The notes beneath the pieces were generated by a model. It was not told the origin of the DNA. It saw only the letters and a list, made by a program, of their open reading frames with translations, and did not search any database. Both the position numbers and the translations under genes were made by a program. A stretch of DNA of 25,435 nt, taken from NCBI GenBank assembly GCA_034432855.1, contig DAOUBA010000038.1, positions 1-25,435 of the forward strand. Reading direction: 5' to 3'. Position 1 is the first letter of the stretch. Each line of letters starts with the position of its first letter. Origin of the DNA: DAOUBA01 sp034432855. Lineage in GTDB: Bacteria; Chloroflexota; Anaerolineae; B4-G1. This document shows positions 15,338 to 22,490 of the stretch, piece by piece.

Positions 15338-17723
15338 AGGGCACCTCCACATATACCGTCGTCCCCATTCCGGCGGCACTTTCGATAGTCAGCCGCCCGC
15401 CCAGCATCTCGGCCCGCTCCTGCATGCCGAACAGCCCCAGCCGGCCGCTCTGCTTCGCCGCCTCGGCGTCGAAACCCACCCCATCGTCCTCGATGATCGC
15501 TACCACCCGATCGCCGCGCCGCTCCAGAAGTACGTCCACGCGGGTGGCCTGGGCATGACGGATCACGTTGGTCAGTGCCTCCTGCACGATACGGTAGAGC
15601 GCCGTTTCCACCTCCGGCGGCAGGCGGTGCTCCGGAGTCAATTCCACCGTTTCGAACTCCACGGGAATGCCGTACTGCTCGCTGAAGGTCTCGACGTATT
15701 GCTCCAACGCGGGAATCAATCCCAGGAAGTCGAGCGTGGCGGGACGCAGGTTCGTCGCCAGCCGGTGCAGGTTCTCCAGCATCTCGTCAACCATTGCCTC
15801 CAGACCGGCGATGCGCGCCCTTACCGCCTGAGGGTCACCGGCCTCCTGCTCCAGCATACTCAGGCTCAGCAACAGGGACGAGAGCGCCTGGCCGGTCTCG
15901 TCGTGGAGTTCGCGGGCCACGTGGCTGCGTTCGGCCTCCTGGATCTCGACCAGTCGGCGCGAGAGGGCCTGAAGTTGGGCGCGCCCGGTACGCACCTGCT
16001 CGAACAGGCGGGCGTTCTCGATCGCCGTGGCCATCGGCGCCGCCAGCGCGGTCAACAGGCGTACATCGTTCTGGCCAAAGCCGCCTTCCTTGTTCATCGT
16101 TTCGAGCGCACCGATGACGCGCCCCTTGCTGTGTAGGGGGACGCAGAGGAGCGAGTGCGTCGCAAAATTGCCCCCCTGGTCGAAACTGCCGAGCCAGCGC
16201 GGGTCTTGCGAGACATCCGGCACCAGCGCCGGCTCGTCGTGTTCGACCACCCAGCCTGCAATACCCTGGCCCAACGGCAATCGTTGGCCCACCAAAAAGT
16301 CCGCGCCCAGCCCCGAACCGGCGGCGAAGTACAGGTCGTCGCGCTCCTCATCGTAGAGGAGCACCGAGGTTGCCTGCGTTCCCAGCAGCCGGTTGGTGTG
16401 GCCGGTGATCAACGTCAGTACTTCGCGCAAATCCAGTGTCGAGTTGATGATCCGGCTTATCTCGTTCAGCACCGCCAACTCGCGATTGCGCCGCTCCATC
16501 TCTTCCTGAACCCTGATCCGTTCGGTGACGTCGCGGATCATGCTGCCGAGGACGAAGCCGCGTTCGGTCTGCACCGGAAAGGTGACCACCTGGATGATTC
16601 GGCGCGTCCCGTCGGGACGCACGATGTCGTACTCGATGGGTTGGTTCAGCCAGGGCGCCTGGCCTGTAGCGAAGAATTCGCGCTGGCTGACCTCGATCAT
16701 CTCGCGAAACGATGCGTCGCTGCGATCCGCAGGAATGATCTGGAAATAAGCGTCCCAGAAGGAGCGGCCGAGTACCTCCTCGCGCTTCAGACCGGTGATC
16801 CGTTCCTGGGCTCGATTCCATTCGGTGATGTGTCCCTGTTCGTCGGTCAGGACAATCCCATCGAAAGCCTGCTCGATGAGGCTGCGGAGTTTGCTCTCGC
16901 TTTGACGCAGCGCCGTTTCCGCCCGCACCCGCTGAGTGACGTCCTCGAAGATGGTGTAGACCAGATGGGGTTTATCTTCGTCTGGTCTGGATAGCGGCAT
17001 CGTGCTGACGCTCATCCAGCGAAACTCTTGACGCACGGGATCAAAGACGCCGATGACCGTGTCCTGCGTTCCCTCGCCCGATCTCAGGGTAGCGGCTGCC
17101 GGCAAAACTTCCTTGTGTTGCCGGAGGGCATCCTGGCGAATCATCTGCTGATGCGGGGCAGCCAGTGCCTGGGCCTGGATTTGATCTGGCGTCAGGCCCA
17201 GAATCCGCCGGGCGGCCGGATTGGCGAACACGATGTTCCCTGCGGTGTCGCAACACAACACACCCTGCGGCATCATCTCGACCAGGACTTGAGATGGCTT
17301 CTCGCTCTTACGCGAGTCTCCTGAAGCCCGCCATAACCGGCGGTAGCGGTTGAGGCGGGTCAGGGTTTTCACCCGCGCCAGCAACTCGGTCTCGTCTATG
17401 GGGCCGGAGAGGTAATCGTCGGCGCCGGCCTCGAGGCCTTGCAAACAGGCCGCGCGATCGGCCGGTGAGGCGAGCACGACGATCGGGACTTCGGCCAGGG
17501 CGGGGTCGGCGCGCAGCCGCCGGCAGAGTCCGTCTACGTCGGGCACCTTGACGTCGAGCAGGATCAGGTCCGGAACAAGTGCCGTCGCCTGGGCCAGCGC
17601 CTCGGCGCCATCACCGGCAACGGCCACGCGATAGCCCTGGCCGGCAAGGAGCGCTTCCAGGCCCTGGCGTATCGCCGGTTCACAGTCTACGACGAGAATG
17701 ATGCCGGAGAGGCCCTCGTCCAT
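15309..17723 (-). CDS. Soluble NarX/DegS-type histidine kinase with N-terminal degenerate receiver, two PAS and one GAF
   Basis: An 804-residue cytoplasmic kinase without membrane spans. Order: receiver-like domain (1-~122), PAS1 (~145-265), PAS2 (~275-405, ending DVTERIRVQEE), GAF (~415-572), HisKA_3 dimerisation helix with phosphoacceptor H607 (HVARELHDETG), and an HATPase with an N box (EALTNVIRHA) and DDGVGF at ~746-751. The receiver keeps D57 (LILLDVKVPD), but its acidic pair is D13-C14, the switch Thr/Ser position is A85, and the usual lysine is G107 (SGPID), so it is probably not phosphorylated normally. HisKA_3 kinases pair with NarL-type regulators, which fits the overlapping downstream gene. 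The start has GAGGTG a few bases upstream. PAS and GAF ligands cannot be read from the sequence. Confidence 0.94.
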   Translation of the reverse strand: MDEGLSGIILVVDCEPAIRQGLEALLAGQGYRVAVAGDGAEALAQATALVPDLILLDVKVPDVDGLCRRLRADPALAEVPIVVLASPADRAACLQGLEAGADDYLSGPIDETELLARVKTLTRLNRYRRLWRASGDSRKSEKPSQVLVEMMPQGVLCCDTAGNIVFANPAARRILGLTPDQIQAQALAAPHQQMIRQDALRQHKEVLPAAATLRSGEGTQDTVIGVFDPVRQEFRWMSVSTMPLSRPDEDKPHLVYTIFEDVTQRVRAETALRQSESKLRSLIEQAFDGIVLTDEQGHITEWNRAQERITGLKREEVLGRSFWDAYFQIIPADRSDASFREMIEVSQREFFATGQAPWLNQPIEYDIVRPDGTRRIIQVVTFPVQTERGFVLGSMIRDVTERIRVQEEMERRNRELAVLNEISRIINSTLDLREVLTLITGHTNRLLGTQATSVLLYDEERDDLYFAAGSGLGADFLVGQRLPLGQGIAGWVVEHDEPALVPDVSQDPRWLGSFDQGGNFATHSLLCVPLHSKGRVIGALETMNKEGGFGQNDVRLLTALAAPMATAIENARLFEQVRTGRAQLQALSRRLVEIQEAERSHVARELHDETGQALSSLLLSLSMLEQEAGDPQAVRARIAGLEAMVDEMLENLHRLATNLRPATLDFLGLIPALEQYVETFSEQYGIPVEFETVELTPEHRLPPEVETALYRIVQEALTNVIRHAQATRVDVLLERRGDRVVAIIEDDGVGFDAEAAKQSGRLGLFGMQERAEMLGGRLTIESAAGMGTTVYVEVPYAHSYPDRG

Positions 17724-17796
17724 CTGTCACCTCGCTCACACTTGCACATCCGTTCATCGCCGACGATTTCAACCAAACGCCTGAATTCCATACGGC

Positions 17797-17825
17797 ATCA
17801 TACCACAAATGGCCATTCCGCAAAA
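17797..17825 (-). promoter_or_regulatory. Likely promoter of the REC-PAS-PAS-GAF kinase operon
   Basis: Minus strand: TATGAT (17797-17802) preceded by TGG, an extended -10; 17 nt further upstream is TTTTGC (17820-17825), a poor -35. This places the mRNA start about 65 nt before the kinase ATG. Confidence 0.45.
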
Positions 17826-17879
17826 GTCGCCCTGCGGGTGACTACTCAGCCTGACCTCCCCAACCCCCGTCCTTATACT

Positions 17880-17912
17880 CCCCTTTCCCCCCGCCGAGCG
17901 GGGGGAAAGGGG
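17880..17912. repeat. C/G-run hairpin, intergenic repeat
   Basis: CCCCTTTCCCCCC (17880-17892) pairs with GGGGGGAAAGGGG (17900-17912), extended by one G-C pair (17893/17899), leaving a CCGAG loop. Flanks CTCCCCAACCCCC and GGGGGGTTGAG add imperfect pairing. Same design as at 8314, 8477 and 20725. It lies in the 360-bp space 17724-18083, which otherwise holds a kinase promoter and further hairpins but no gene. Confidence 0.75.
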
Positions 17913-17969
17913 CAGGGGGATAGGGGGGTTGAGCAGTTACCCCTGCGGACAGAATGTACCGGCTGTGCT

Positions 17970-18074
17970 TGCCGGGTCACAACCCGGCAGGCCCGACCGG
18001 CATGGCGTGAAGTCCCGTGACAGTGGGCGTGGCACGGGCTTTCCAGCCCGTGCCGGCAGGCCGGAAAGCCTGCC
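17970..18074. repeat. Hairpin cluster after the ABC-F gene, including paired TTTCCA / GGAAAG hairpin copy 2
   Basis: Three hairpins: TGCCGGGT/ACCCGGCA around CACA (17970-17989); GGCACGGGCT/AGCCCGTGCC around TTCC (18031-18054); and GGCAGGC/GCCTGCC around CGGAAA (18055-18074). The last two repeat the layout at 354-393: stems differ, but the CTTTCCAG and GGAAAG cores are kept, and they directly abut. They start 9 nt past the stop of the ABC-F gene and may serve as its transcription end. Confidence 0.65.
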
Positions 18075-18083
18075 GCTGGCAAG

Positions 18084-19760
18084 TTATTGCGATGAATCTG
18101 CACGCCTGCGCCGCAGGTCTTCCAGGTCGAGGTAGCGGCGCACCGTGCCGCGCTCGACCGACCAGAGGGCGCTGGCGAAGCGCGCGATAAAGTAGCGGTC
18201 GTGGACCACGGCCAGCACCGTGCCTGCGAAAACGGCCAGCCCTTGCTCGAAGCGCTCGCGCGAGGGGATGTCCAGGTGGTTGATCGGCTCGTCGAGCAGG
18301 AGCAGGTTACAGCCGGCGGCCACGAGTTTGGCCAGCGCCAGCCGCGCCCGCTCGCCGAAACTGAGGCTGCGCACGGGGGTGAAAACGGCATCGCCGCTGA
18401 ATAGGAAATAGTGCAGGAAACTGCGCGCTTCCGTCTCGCCCAGCGGCGCGACGCGGCGGACCTCCTCGAAAGCGTTGCTCGCCTCGTCCAACCCTTCTTG
18501 CTCCTGCGAGTAGACGCCCAGACGCACGCCCGTGCCCAGCCGGATGCGCCCGGCCAGCGGCGCCAGTTCCCCGGCGATGCCGCGCAGGAGCGTGGTCTTG
18601 CCGCTGCCGTTCGGCCCCACCAGCGCGATGCGCTCCCCTTGCCGCAGGGTCAGGTTCACATCGGTGAGCAACGGCACGCCGCCGTAACCCAGGCTCACGT
18701 TTTCCAATACGAGCACGTCCTTACCGCTCGCCGGGGTCTCGTCGAAATCCAATTTCATCTGCCAGGAGAGCGGCGGCTTGTCCACGCGCTCATCGGACTC
18801 CAGGTATCGTTCCAGTTTCTTTTCGCGCGCTTTGGCCTTCTTGGCGACCTTTTTGGCGTAACGGCGCACGGTGGGCTGGCCCGGCGTGGTGGAGCGTTCG
18901 ACGCGCAGGGCCTGCTCCTTGGTGCGGGCAATGTCCTGTTTCATCCGACGAATCTCGTACTCCTGATCGCGCCACTGCGCCCACTGCCGCTCTCGCTCGG
19001 CCTCCCTCTGCGCGACGTAGGCGGAATAGTTGCCGGCGTACCGGCGGACGGTGTGGGTGAGCGGGTCGAGTTCCAGAATTGCTGCCACCGTGCGGTCGAG
19101 GAAGGTGCGATCGTGCGAGACGATGAGGGCCGCGCCGCGAAATGCCAACAGCCATCCCTCCAGCCACTCCAACGCCTCGATATCGAGGTGATTGGTCGGC
19201 TCGTCGAGCAGCAGGAGTTGTGGGCGCATCAGCAGCAAGCGCGCCAGCCCCAGGCGGGTCTTTTGCCCGCCGCTGAGGGTGGCGACCGGTGTGGATTGCT
19301 CCACCTCTGCCAGTCCCAGCCCGGTTAACACCGCTTCGGTCTCGGGAGAGGCACGGTAACCTCCGGCGGCTTCGAAGCGGGCGAGCGCCGCGGCGTACTC
19401 GTCCATCAGGCGGGTCAGTTCCGCCCCCTGCGCGACGGCCATCTGCGCGGCGAGCGCCTCCACCTGCTGCCCGGCCTCGTGCAGGGCCGCCGTCGCCTCG
19501 CGCATCACGTCGCCGACGGTCGCTCCCGGCGTGAATTCGAGCGCCTGCGCCAGATAACCAGGGATGACGTTGGCGGGCGAAAAGCGCACGCTGCCGCGAT
19601 CGGGCGGCTCCTGGCCGGCGATGATGCGCAGGAGCGTCGTCTTGCCGCAGCCGTTGGGGCCCACCAGCCCCACGCGCTCGCCAGGGTTGACGACGAACGA
19701 GACGGCATCGAGGATCACGTCATCGCCGTGGGTCTTGCTGATGTTGCTGACTTGAAGCAT
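18084..19760 (-). CDS. ABC-F family ATPase (ribosome-associated, two ABC domains)
   Basis: A 558-residue soluble protein with two ABC domains and no membrane span. ABC1: Walker A GPNGCGKT (34-41), signature LSGGQ (162-166), Walker B with catalytic E187 in LLLLDEPTNHLD. ABC2: Walker A GPNGSGKT (382-389), signature LSFGE (466-470), E491 in LLLLDEPINHLD, and H520. The inter-domain linker (~243-330) is long and Lys/Arg-rich (KKVAKKAKAREKKLERYL), the segment that reaches into the ribosome in this family. ABC-F proteins act on stalled ribosomes; some protect against ribosome-targeting antibiotics. The start at 19760 is preferred because MLQVSNISK is the typical family N-terminus and an in-frame start at 19814 would lie in the attenuator stem. 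A regulated leader (19774-19937) favours an inducible resistance or ribosome-rescue role, but the subclass is uncertain. Confidence 0.95.
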   Translation of the reverse strand: MLQVSNISKTHGDDVILDAVSFVVNPGERVGLVGPNGCGKTTLLRIIAGQEPPDRGSVRFSPANVIPGYLAQALEFTPGATVGDVMREATAALHEAGQQVEALAAQMAVAQGAELTRLMDEYAAALARFEAAGGYRASPETEAVLTGLGLAEVEQSTPVATLSGGQKTRLGLARLLLMRPQLLLLDEPTNHLDIEALEWLEGWLLAFRGAALIVSHDRTFLDRTVAAILELDPLTHTVRRYAGNYSAYVAQREAERERQWAQWRDQEYEIRRMKQDIARTKEQALRVERSTTPGQPTVRRYAKKVAKKAKAREKKLERYLESDERVDKPPLSWQMKLDFDETPASGKDVLVLENVSLGYGGVPLLTDVNLTLRQGERIALVGPNGSGKTTLLRGIAGELAPLAGRIRLGTGVRLGVYSQEQEGLDEASNAFEEVRRVAPLGETEARSFLHYFLFSGDAVFTPVRSLSFGERARLALAKLVAAGCNLLLLDEPINHLDIPSRERFEQGLAVFAGTVLAVVHDRYFIARFASALWSVERGTVRRYLDLEDLRRRRADSSQ

Positions 19761-19773
19761 ATTGGGTACCTGC

Positions 19774-19811
19774 GAAAGAAAAGCCGTGGGCGCGACGACG
19801 CATCCACGGCT
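19774..19811 (-). terminator. Rho-independent terminator (attenuator) before the ABC-F start
   Basis: Minus strand: AGCCGTGG (19804-19811) pairs perfectly with CCACGGCT (19782-19789) around a 14-nt loop, and the stem runs straight into TTTTCTTTC. It lies between the leader ORF and the ABC-F start codon, 14 bp before the ATG, so it can only work as a premature stop. Confidence 0.8.
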
Positions 19812-19855
19812 CATGTTCTTGCACGGACAGTCTGGGAAGACGATGCGTCACCACG
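19791..19855 (-). promoter_or_regulatory. Antiterminator pairing in the ABC-F leader
   Basis: Minus strand: the 14 nt at 19842-19855 (CGTGGTGACGCATC) can pair with the 14 nt at 19791-19804 (GATGCGTCGTCGCG): 11 Watson-Crick pairs (8 of them consecutive) and 3 G-U pairs. The second arm is the loop plus one stem base of the terminator, so both foldings cannot form fully at once. The first arm starts inside the last sense codons of the leader ORF and runs past its stop, so a ribosome finishing the leader would cover it. Confidence 0.7.
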
Positions 19856-19880
19856 AGCGAAAGATGTAGGGGTTACGCAT
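19848..19880 (-). CDS. Leader peptide ORF of the ABC-F gene, MRNPYIFRSW
   Basis: A 10-codon ORF on the minus strand with a perfect AGGAGG (19889-19894) 8 nt before its ATG and a TGA at 19848-19850. It lies 20-odd bases after the predicted transcription start and before the terminator. Its length, position and strong ribosome site match leader peptides that sense ribosome stalling upstream of ABC-F and erm-type genes. The last sense codons overlap the antiterminator arm. I do not recognise the peptide itself. Confidence 0.75.
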   Translation of the reverse strand: MRNPYIFRSW

Positions 19881-19908
19881 CGGCAAGACCTCCTGGGTTG
19901 TAGTTGGC

Positions 19909-19937
19909 ATTATATCCCGATCGGGGCCGTGTGTCAA
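19909..19937 (-). promoter_or_regulatory. Perfect-consensus sigma-70 promoter of the ABC-F gene
   Basis: Minus strand: TTGACA (19932-19937), a 17-nt spacer, then TATAAT (19909-19914). All twelve consensus bases match. Transcription should start near 19902, about eight bases before the AGGAGG of the leader peptide. A strong unregulated promoter fits control by attenuation rather than by a repressor. Confidence 0.88.
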
Positions 19938-19993
19938 ACTCTAGTATGGACGGGGTAATCCTCTGATAGTAACGGGGTGACCCTGCCCCTCTC

Positions 19994-20022
19994 TTGCGCA
20001 ATTGTCGTCATTGGGCTATAAT
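19994..20022 (+). promoter_or_regulatory. Likely promoter of the nitroreductase gene
   Basis: TATAAT (20017-20022) with TTGCGC (19994-19999) 17 nt upstream: perfect -10, weak -35. It points away from the ABC-F promoter; the two -35 boxes are about 57 bp apart. The ~75-nt leader contains a hairpin, CCACCA TATC TGGTGG (20063-20078). Confidence 0.6.
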
Positions 20023-20104
20023 CAAACTGTGGGCCTATATGTGCCGACGGTGCCCCGGAGAACCACCATATCTGGTGGCAAACGGCTGTTTCTGAGGAGA
20101 CACT

Positions 20105-20686
20105 ATGCTGGGAGACCTGATCTGTAAGAACCGCAGTTATCGCCGTTTCTATCAGGATACGCCGGTCAGCATCGAGACCTTGCGTGCGCTGGTGGACCTG
20201 GCGCGGCTTTCCGCTTCGGCGGGCAACCAGCAGCCGCTCAAGTACATCCTCAGTTGCAGCGCGGAGACAAACGCGCGCATCTTTCCGCACACGCGCTGGG
20301 CCGGCTATCTCAAGGACTGGGGCGGTCCCGCCGAAGGCGAGCGCCCGGCGGCCTACGTCGTCATCCTGGGCGATACGGAAATCAGCAAGGATTTCGGCTG
20401 CGATCACGGCATCGCGGCGCAGTCCATCATGCTGGGCGCGGTCGAGCGCGGGCTGGGCGGCTGCATGATCGGCGCACTTGACCGGGATGGGCTACGGCAG
20501 ACGCTCGGCATCCCCGAGCGCTACGAGATTCTGCTCGTGCTGGCGCTGGGCAAGCCCGGGGAGACGGTGGTGATCGAGGACCTTGGTCCAGACGGCGACA
20601 TCAAGTACTACCGTGACGCGGAGGGCGTGCACCACGTGCCCAAGCGATCGTTGGACGAATTGATCCTGCGGGAGTATGCGAGTTGA
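20105..20686 (+). CDS. Nitroreductase-family FMN oxidoreductase
   Basis: A 193-residue protein, within the usual size of the family. The N-terminal FMN-phosphate motif is RSYRRF (near 10-15). Then come SASAGNQQPLKYIL (about 37-50), an insertion carrying PHTRWAGYLKDW, and the C-terminal flavin-contact block HGIAAQSIMLGAVERGLGG (about 100-118) followed by ALGKPGE. It should be a soluble, homodimeric FMN enzyme using NAD(P)H; substrates of such proteins (nitroaromatics, quinones, dehalogenation, flavin itself) cannot be assigned from sequence. The start is supported by AGGAG at 20095-20099, 5 nt upstream. It stands alone, divergent from the ABC-F gene and separated from the ligase gene by a 211-bp space with its own promoter. 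Confidence 0.92.
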   Translation: MLGDLICKNRSYRRFYQDTPVSIETLRALVDLARLSASAGNQQPLKYILSCSAETNARIFPHTRWAGYLKDWGGPAEGERPAAYVVILGDTEISKDFGCDHGIAAQSIMLGAVERGLGGCMIGALDRDGLRQTLGIPERYEILLVLALGKPGETVVIEDLGPDGDIKYYRDAEGVHHVPKRSLDELILREYAS

Positions 20687-20724
20687 CTACCGGCAAAGCT
20701 CCCGCCGCACCCTCCCCCACAAAA

Positions 20725-20758
20725 ATCCTCCCTTCCCTGGGGAAGGAGCAGGGAGGAT
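20725..20758. repeat. C/G-run hairpin after the nitroreductase gene
   Basis: ATCCTCCC (20725-20732) pairs with GGGAGGAT (20751-20758), and inside it TTCC pairs with GGAA around CTGG. Flanks CACCCTCCCCC and ATAGGGGGC extend the symmetry. It is 38 bp past the nitroreductase stop and probably ends that transcript. Fourth member of the G/C-run hairpin set in the window. Confidence 0.65.
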
Positions 20759-20789
20759 AGGGGGCAACAGCCCTTCGTGGGTCTGGCTC

Positions 20790-20817
20790 TTGCTTTGCAA
20801 TATAGATGTGTTAAAAT
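20790..20817 (+). promoter_or_regulatory. Possible promoter of the ligase-acetyltransferase pair
   Basis: TTGCTT (20790-20795), 16-nt spacer, TAAAAT (20812-20817), in a locally A/T-rich stretch about 80 nt before the ligase ATG. Moderate match only. Confidence 0.45.
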
Positions 20818-20897
20818 AGAATCCGTGTATCTATGGACAACCAGGCACCTCGTGATGCCGTCAGATTGTGGCGGGTTGAGCCGCCGGAAAGGAAGCG

Positions 20898-22046
20898 ATG
20901 AGTCAAGAAGACGAGCCTTCGAGTATCGTCGTACTTTACAACCAGAGCACCAAGTTGGTGCGCGGCCAGCAGCGCGATCTGCTGGCCGACGAAGGTGTGA
21001 TCGCTTGCGCCCAGGCCGTTGCCGACGCGTTGCGTGCGGCGGGCTATCGTGTGGCGCAGGTGCCGATCCACACCACGGTCGAACAGGCGCTGGCCCCCTA
21101 CCCGCCGACGCGCTGGGTGATCTTTAACCTGGGCGAAGGGTTAGGGGGGCGTTTGTTTGAAGAGGCCCGCATCGCCTGGGCGTTGGAGGCCATGGGCTAT
21201 CGCTTCACCGGGTCTTCGGGAGATGCGATCGCCAATTCCGTGCACAAGGCGCGGGCCAAGGCCGTCCTGGCGGCCAACGGCGTCGCCACGCCACCGTGGT
21301 GGATCTTTCACAACTCCCGGGAGGTGAGCGCGCGGGTCGCTGCTATGCTTCCCTTCCCTCTCATCGTCAAGCCGGTGGCCGAAGATGCCAGCATCGGGAT
21401 TGACGGCGACGCCGTGGTGCACACGCCCAAGGCGTTGCGCAGCCGCGTGGCCTACATCGTCAAGCACTATCGCCAGGCGGCCCTGGCAGAAGCCTTCATC
21501 GCCGGGCGGGAGTTCAACGTCGGGCTATGGGGCGATCCGCCCGAAGTCCTTCCCCTGGCCGAGGTGGATTTCAGCGCCATTCCCGATCCGTTCGCCCGCG
21601 TCGTCACGTACGCTGCCAAGTGGGAGACCGACACGTTCGAGTACAACAACACCCCGGTCGTTTGTCCGGCGCAGGTTGACCCCGAACTGAGCGCGCGCAT
21701 CGTCTCCACAGCCCGCCGCGCCTGGACGGCTATCGGCTGCCGTGGGTATGCGCGGGTGGATATGCGCGTCAGCGACGGGGGAGTGCCTTATGTCCTGGAG
21801 GTCAACTGCAATCCCGACATCTCGCCCGATGCCGGCTTTTTCCGCGAGGCGCGGGTGGCCGGGTACACCTATCAGGACATGGTGGTACGCATCCTGAAAC
21901 TCGCCCGAGGAGCACCGTATGTCTTCGATCGAGCCGGCGCGGGCTACCGATGGCCCGTCCATCCTGTACATAGCGGACGCGATCAGCATTTTCACGCGCA
22001 TAGACCGGGAATGCGTCGCCGAGTTGTGGGATTCGTACCTGGATAA
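20898..22046 (+). CDS. ATP-grasp carboxylate-amine ligase, D-alanine-D-alanine ligase-like
   Basis: A 382-residue protein with a D-Ala-D-Ala ligase-type plan: N-terminal alpha/beta domain (VVLYN; FNLGEGLGG at 76-84), then ATP-grasp with K158 (FPLIVKPVAEDASIG), an ATP-clamp strand AEAFIAGREFNVGL (~197-210), and metal-binding D288 (ARVDMRV), E301 and N303 (LEVNCNPDISPDAGF). It should join a carboxylate to an amine through an acyl-phosphate. Whether the product is D-Ala-D-Ala or another dipeptide is open; it lies outside any cell-wall cluster. AAGGA at 20889-20893 supports the start. The conserved part ends near residue 336 (VVRILKLAR); the last ~45 residues are coded over the start of the next gene and look like an unconstrained tail. 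Confidence 0.85.
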   Translation: MSQEDEPSSIVVLYNQSTKLVRGQQRDLLADEGVIACAQAVADALRAAGYRVAQVPIHTTVEQALAPYPPTRWVIFNLGEGLGGRLFEEARIAWALEAMGYRFTGSSGDAIANSVHKARAKAVLAANGVATPPWWIFHNSREVSARVAAMLPFPLIVKPVAEDASIGIDGDAVVHTPKALRSRVAYIVKHYRQAALAEAFIAGREFNVGLWGDPPEVLPLAEVDFSAIPDPFARVVTYAAKWETDTFEYNNTPVVCPAQVDPELSARIVSTARRAWTAIGCRGYARVDMRVSDGGVPYVLEVNCNPDISPDAGFFREARVAGYTYQDMVVRILKLARGAPYVFDRAGAGYRWPVHPVHSGRDQHFHAHRPGMRRRVVGFVPG

Positions 22047-22425
22047 AGGGGAGGCGGCTGGCGGATACGCTTTCCGGGTGTATCGCAACGAGGGGGGGCG
22101 CGTGTTGGGCTTTGCCTGCTTTGGCCCCCATCCCCTGACCGAAGGTACCTTCGATCTATACTGGATCGCTGTGGACCCCGACGCACGTCGGCAGGGGATC
22201 GGGCGCGCGTTGTTGGCTCAGGTCGAAGCCGAGGTGAGGGCGCGGGGCGGCCGCCTGCTGGTGATCGAGACCTCCAGCCTGCCCTCCTACGCCCCGACGC
22301 GCCGATTCTACGAATCGTGCGGCTGCCGCTGCGAGGCGGTCATCCGCGATTTCTACGCCCCCGGCGATGACCTGGTCATCTTTGTGAAGGAACTCGTTCC
22401 CCGCAACGGGCTTCCGGCCTCATAG
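21919..22425 (+). CDS. GNAT-family N-acetyltransferase overlapping the ligase gene
   Basis: A 168-residue acetyltransferase. It begins with a segment typical of the family, ARATDGPSILYIADAISIFT, followed by AELWDSYLDKG. The core strand is DLYWIAVDPDARRQGIGRALL with the acetyl-CoA loop R/Q-x-x-G-x-G near residues 90-96, and the C-terminal SSLPSYAPTRRFYESCGCR motif precedes the last strands. A GAGGAG site at 21907-21912 supports the ATG. Because the family match starts almost at residue 5, the 128-nt overlap with the ligase gene is real on this side. The pairing suggests that the acetyltransferase acts on the ligase product or substrate, or gives self-protection; that is inference. Confidence 0.9.
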   Translation: MSSIEPARATDGPSILYIADAISIFTRIDRECVAELWDSYLDKGEAAGGYAFRVYRNEGGRVLGFACFGPHPLTEGTFDLYWIAVDPDARRQGIGRALLAQVEAEVRARGGRLLVIETSSLPSYAPTRRFYESCGCRCEAVIRDFYAPGDDLVIFVKELVPRNGLPAS

Positions 22426-22490
22426 TCGAGCGTCGTAACTGTTCACCCCGATTGAAATCGCTCTCTTTGGGCGCTTCGCTTTCGCGAAAT

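Noticed and set aside
19761..19814. Upstream start for the ABC-F protein
   Set aside because: It would translate through the attenuator stem and T-run, and the family N-terminus fits the start at 19760.
20063..20104. Riboswitch in the nitroreductase leader
   Set aside because: Only one 6-bp hairpin is visible and no known aptamer core (FMN or other) could be recognised.
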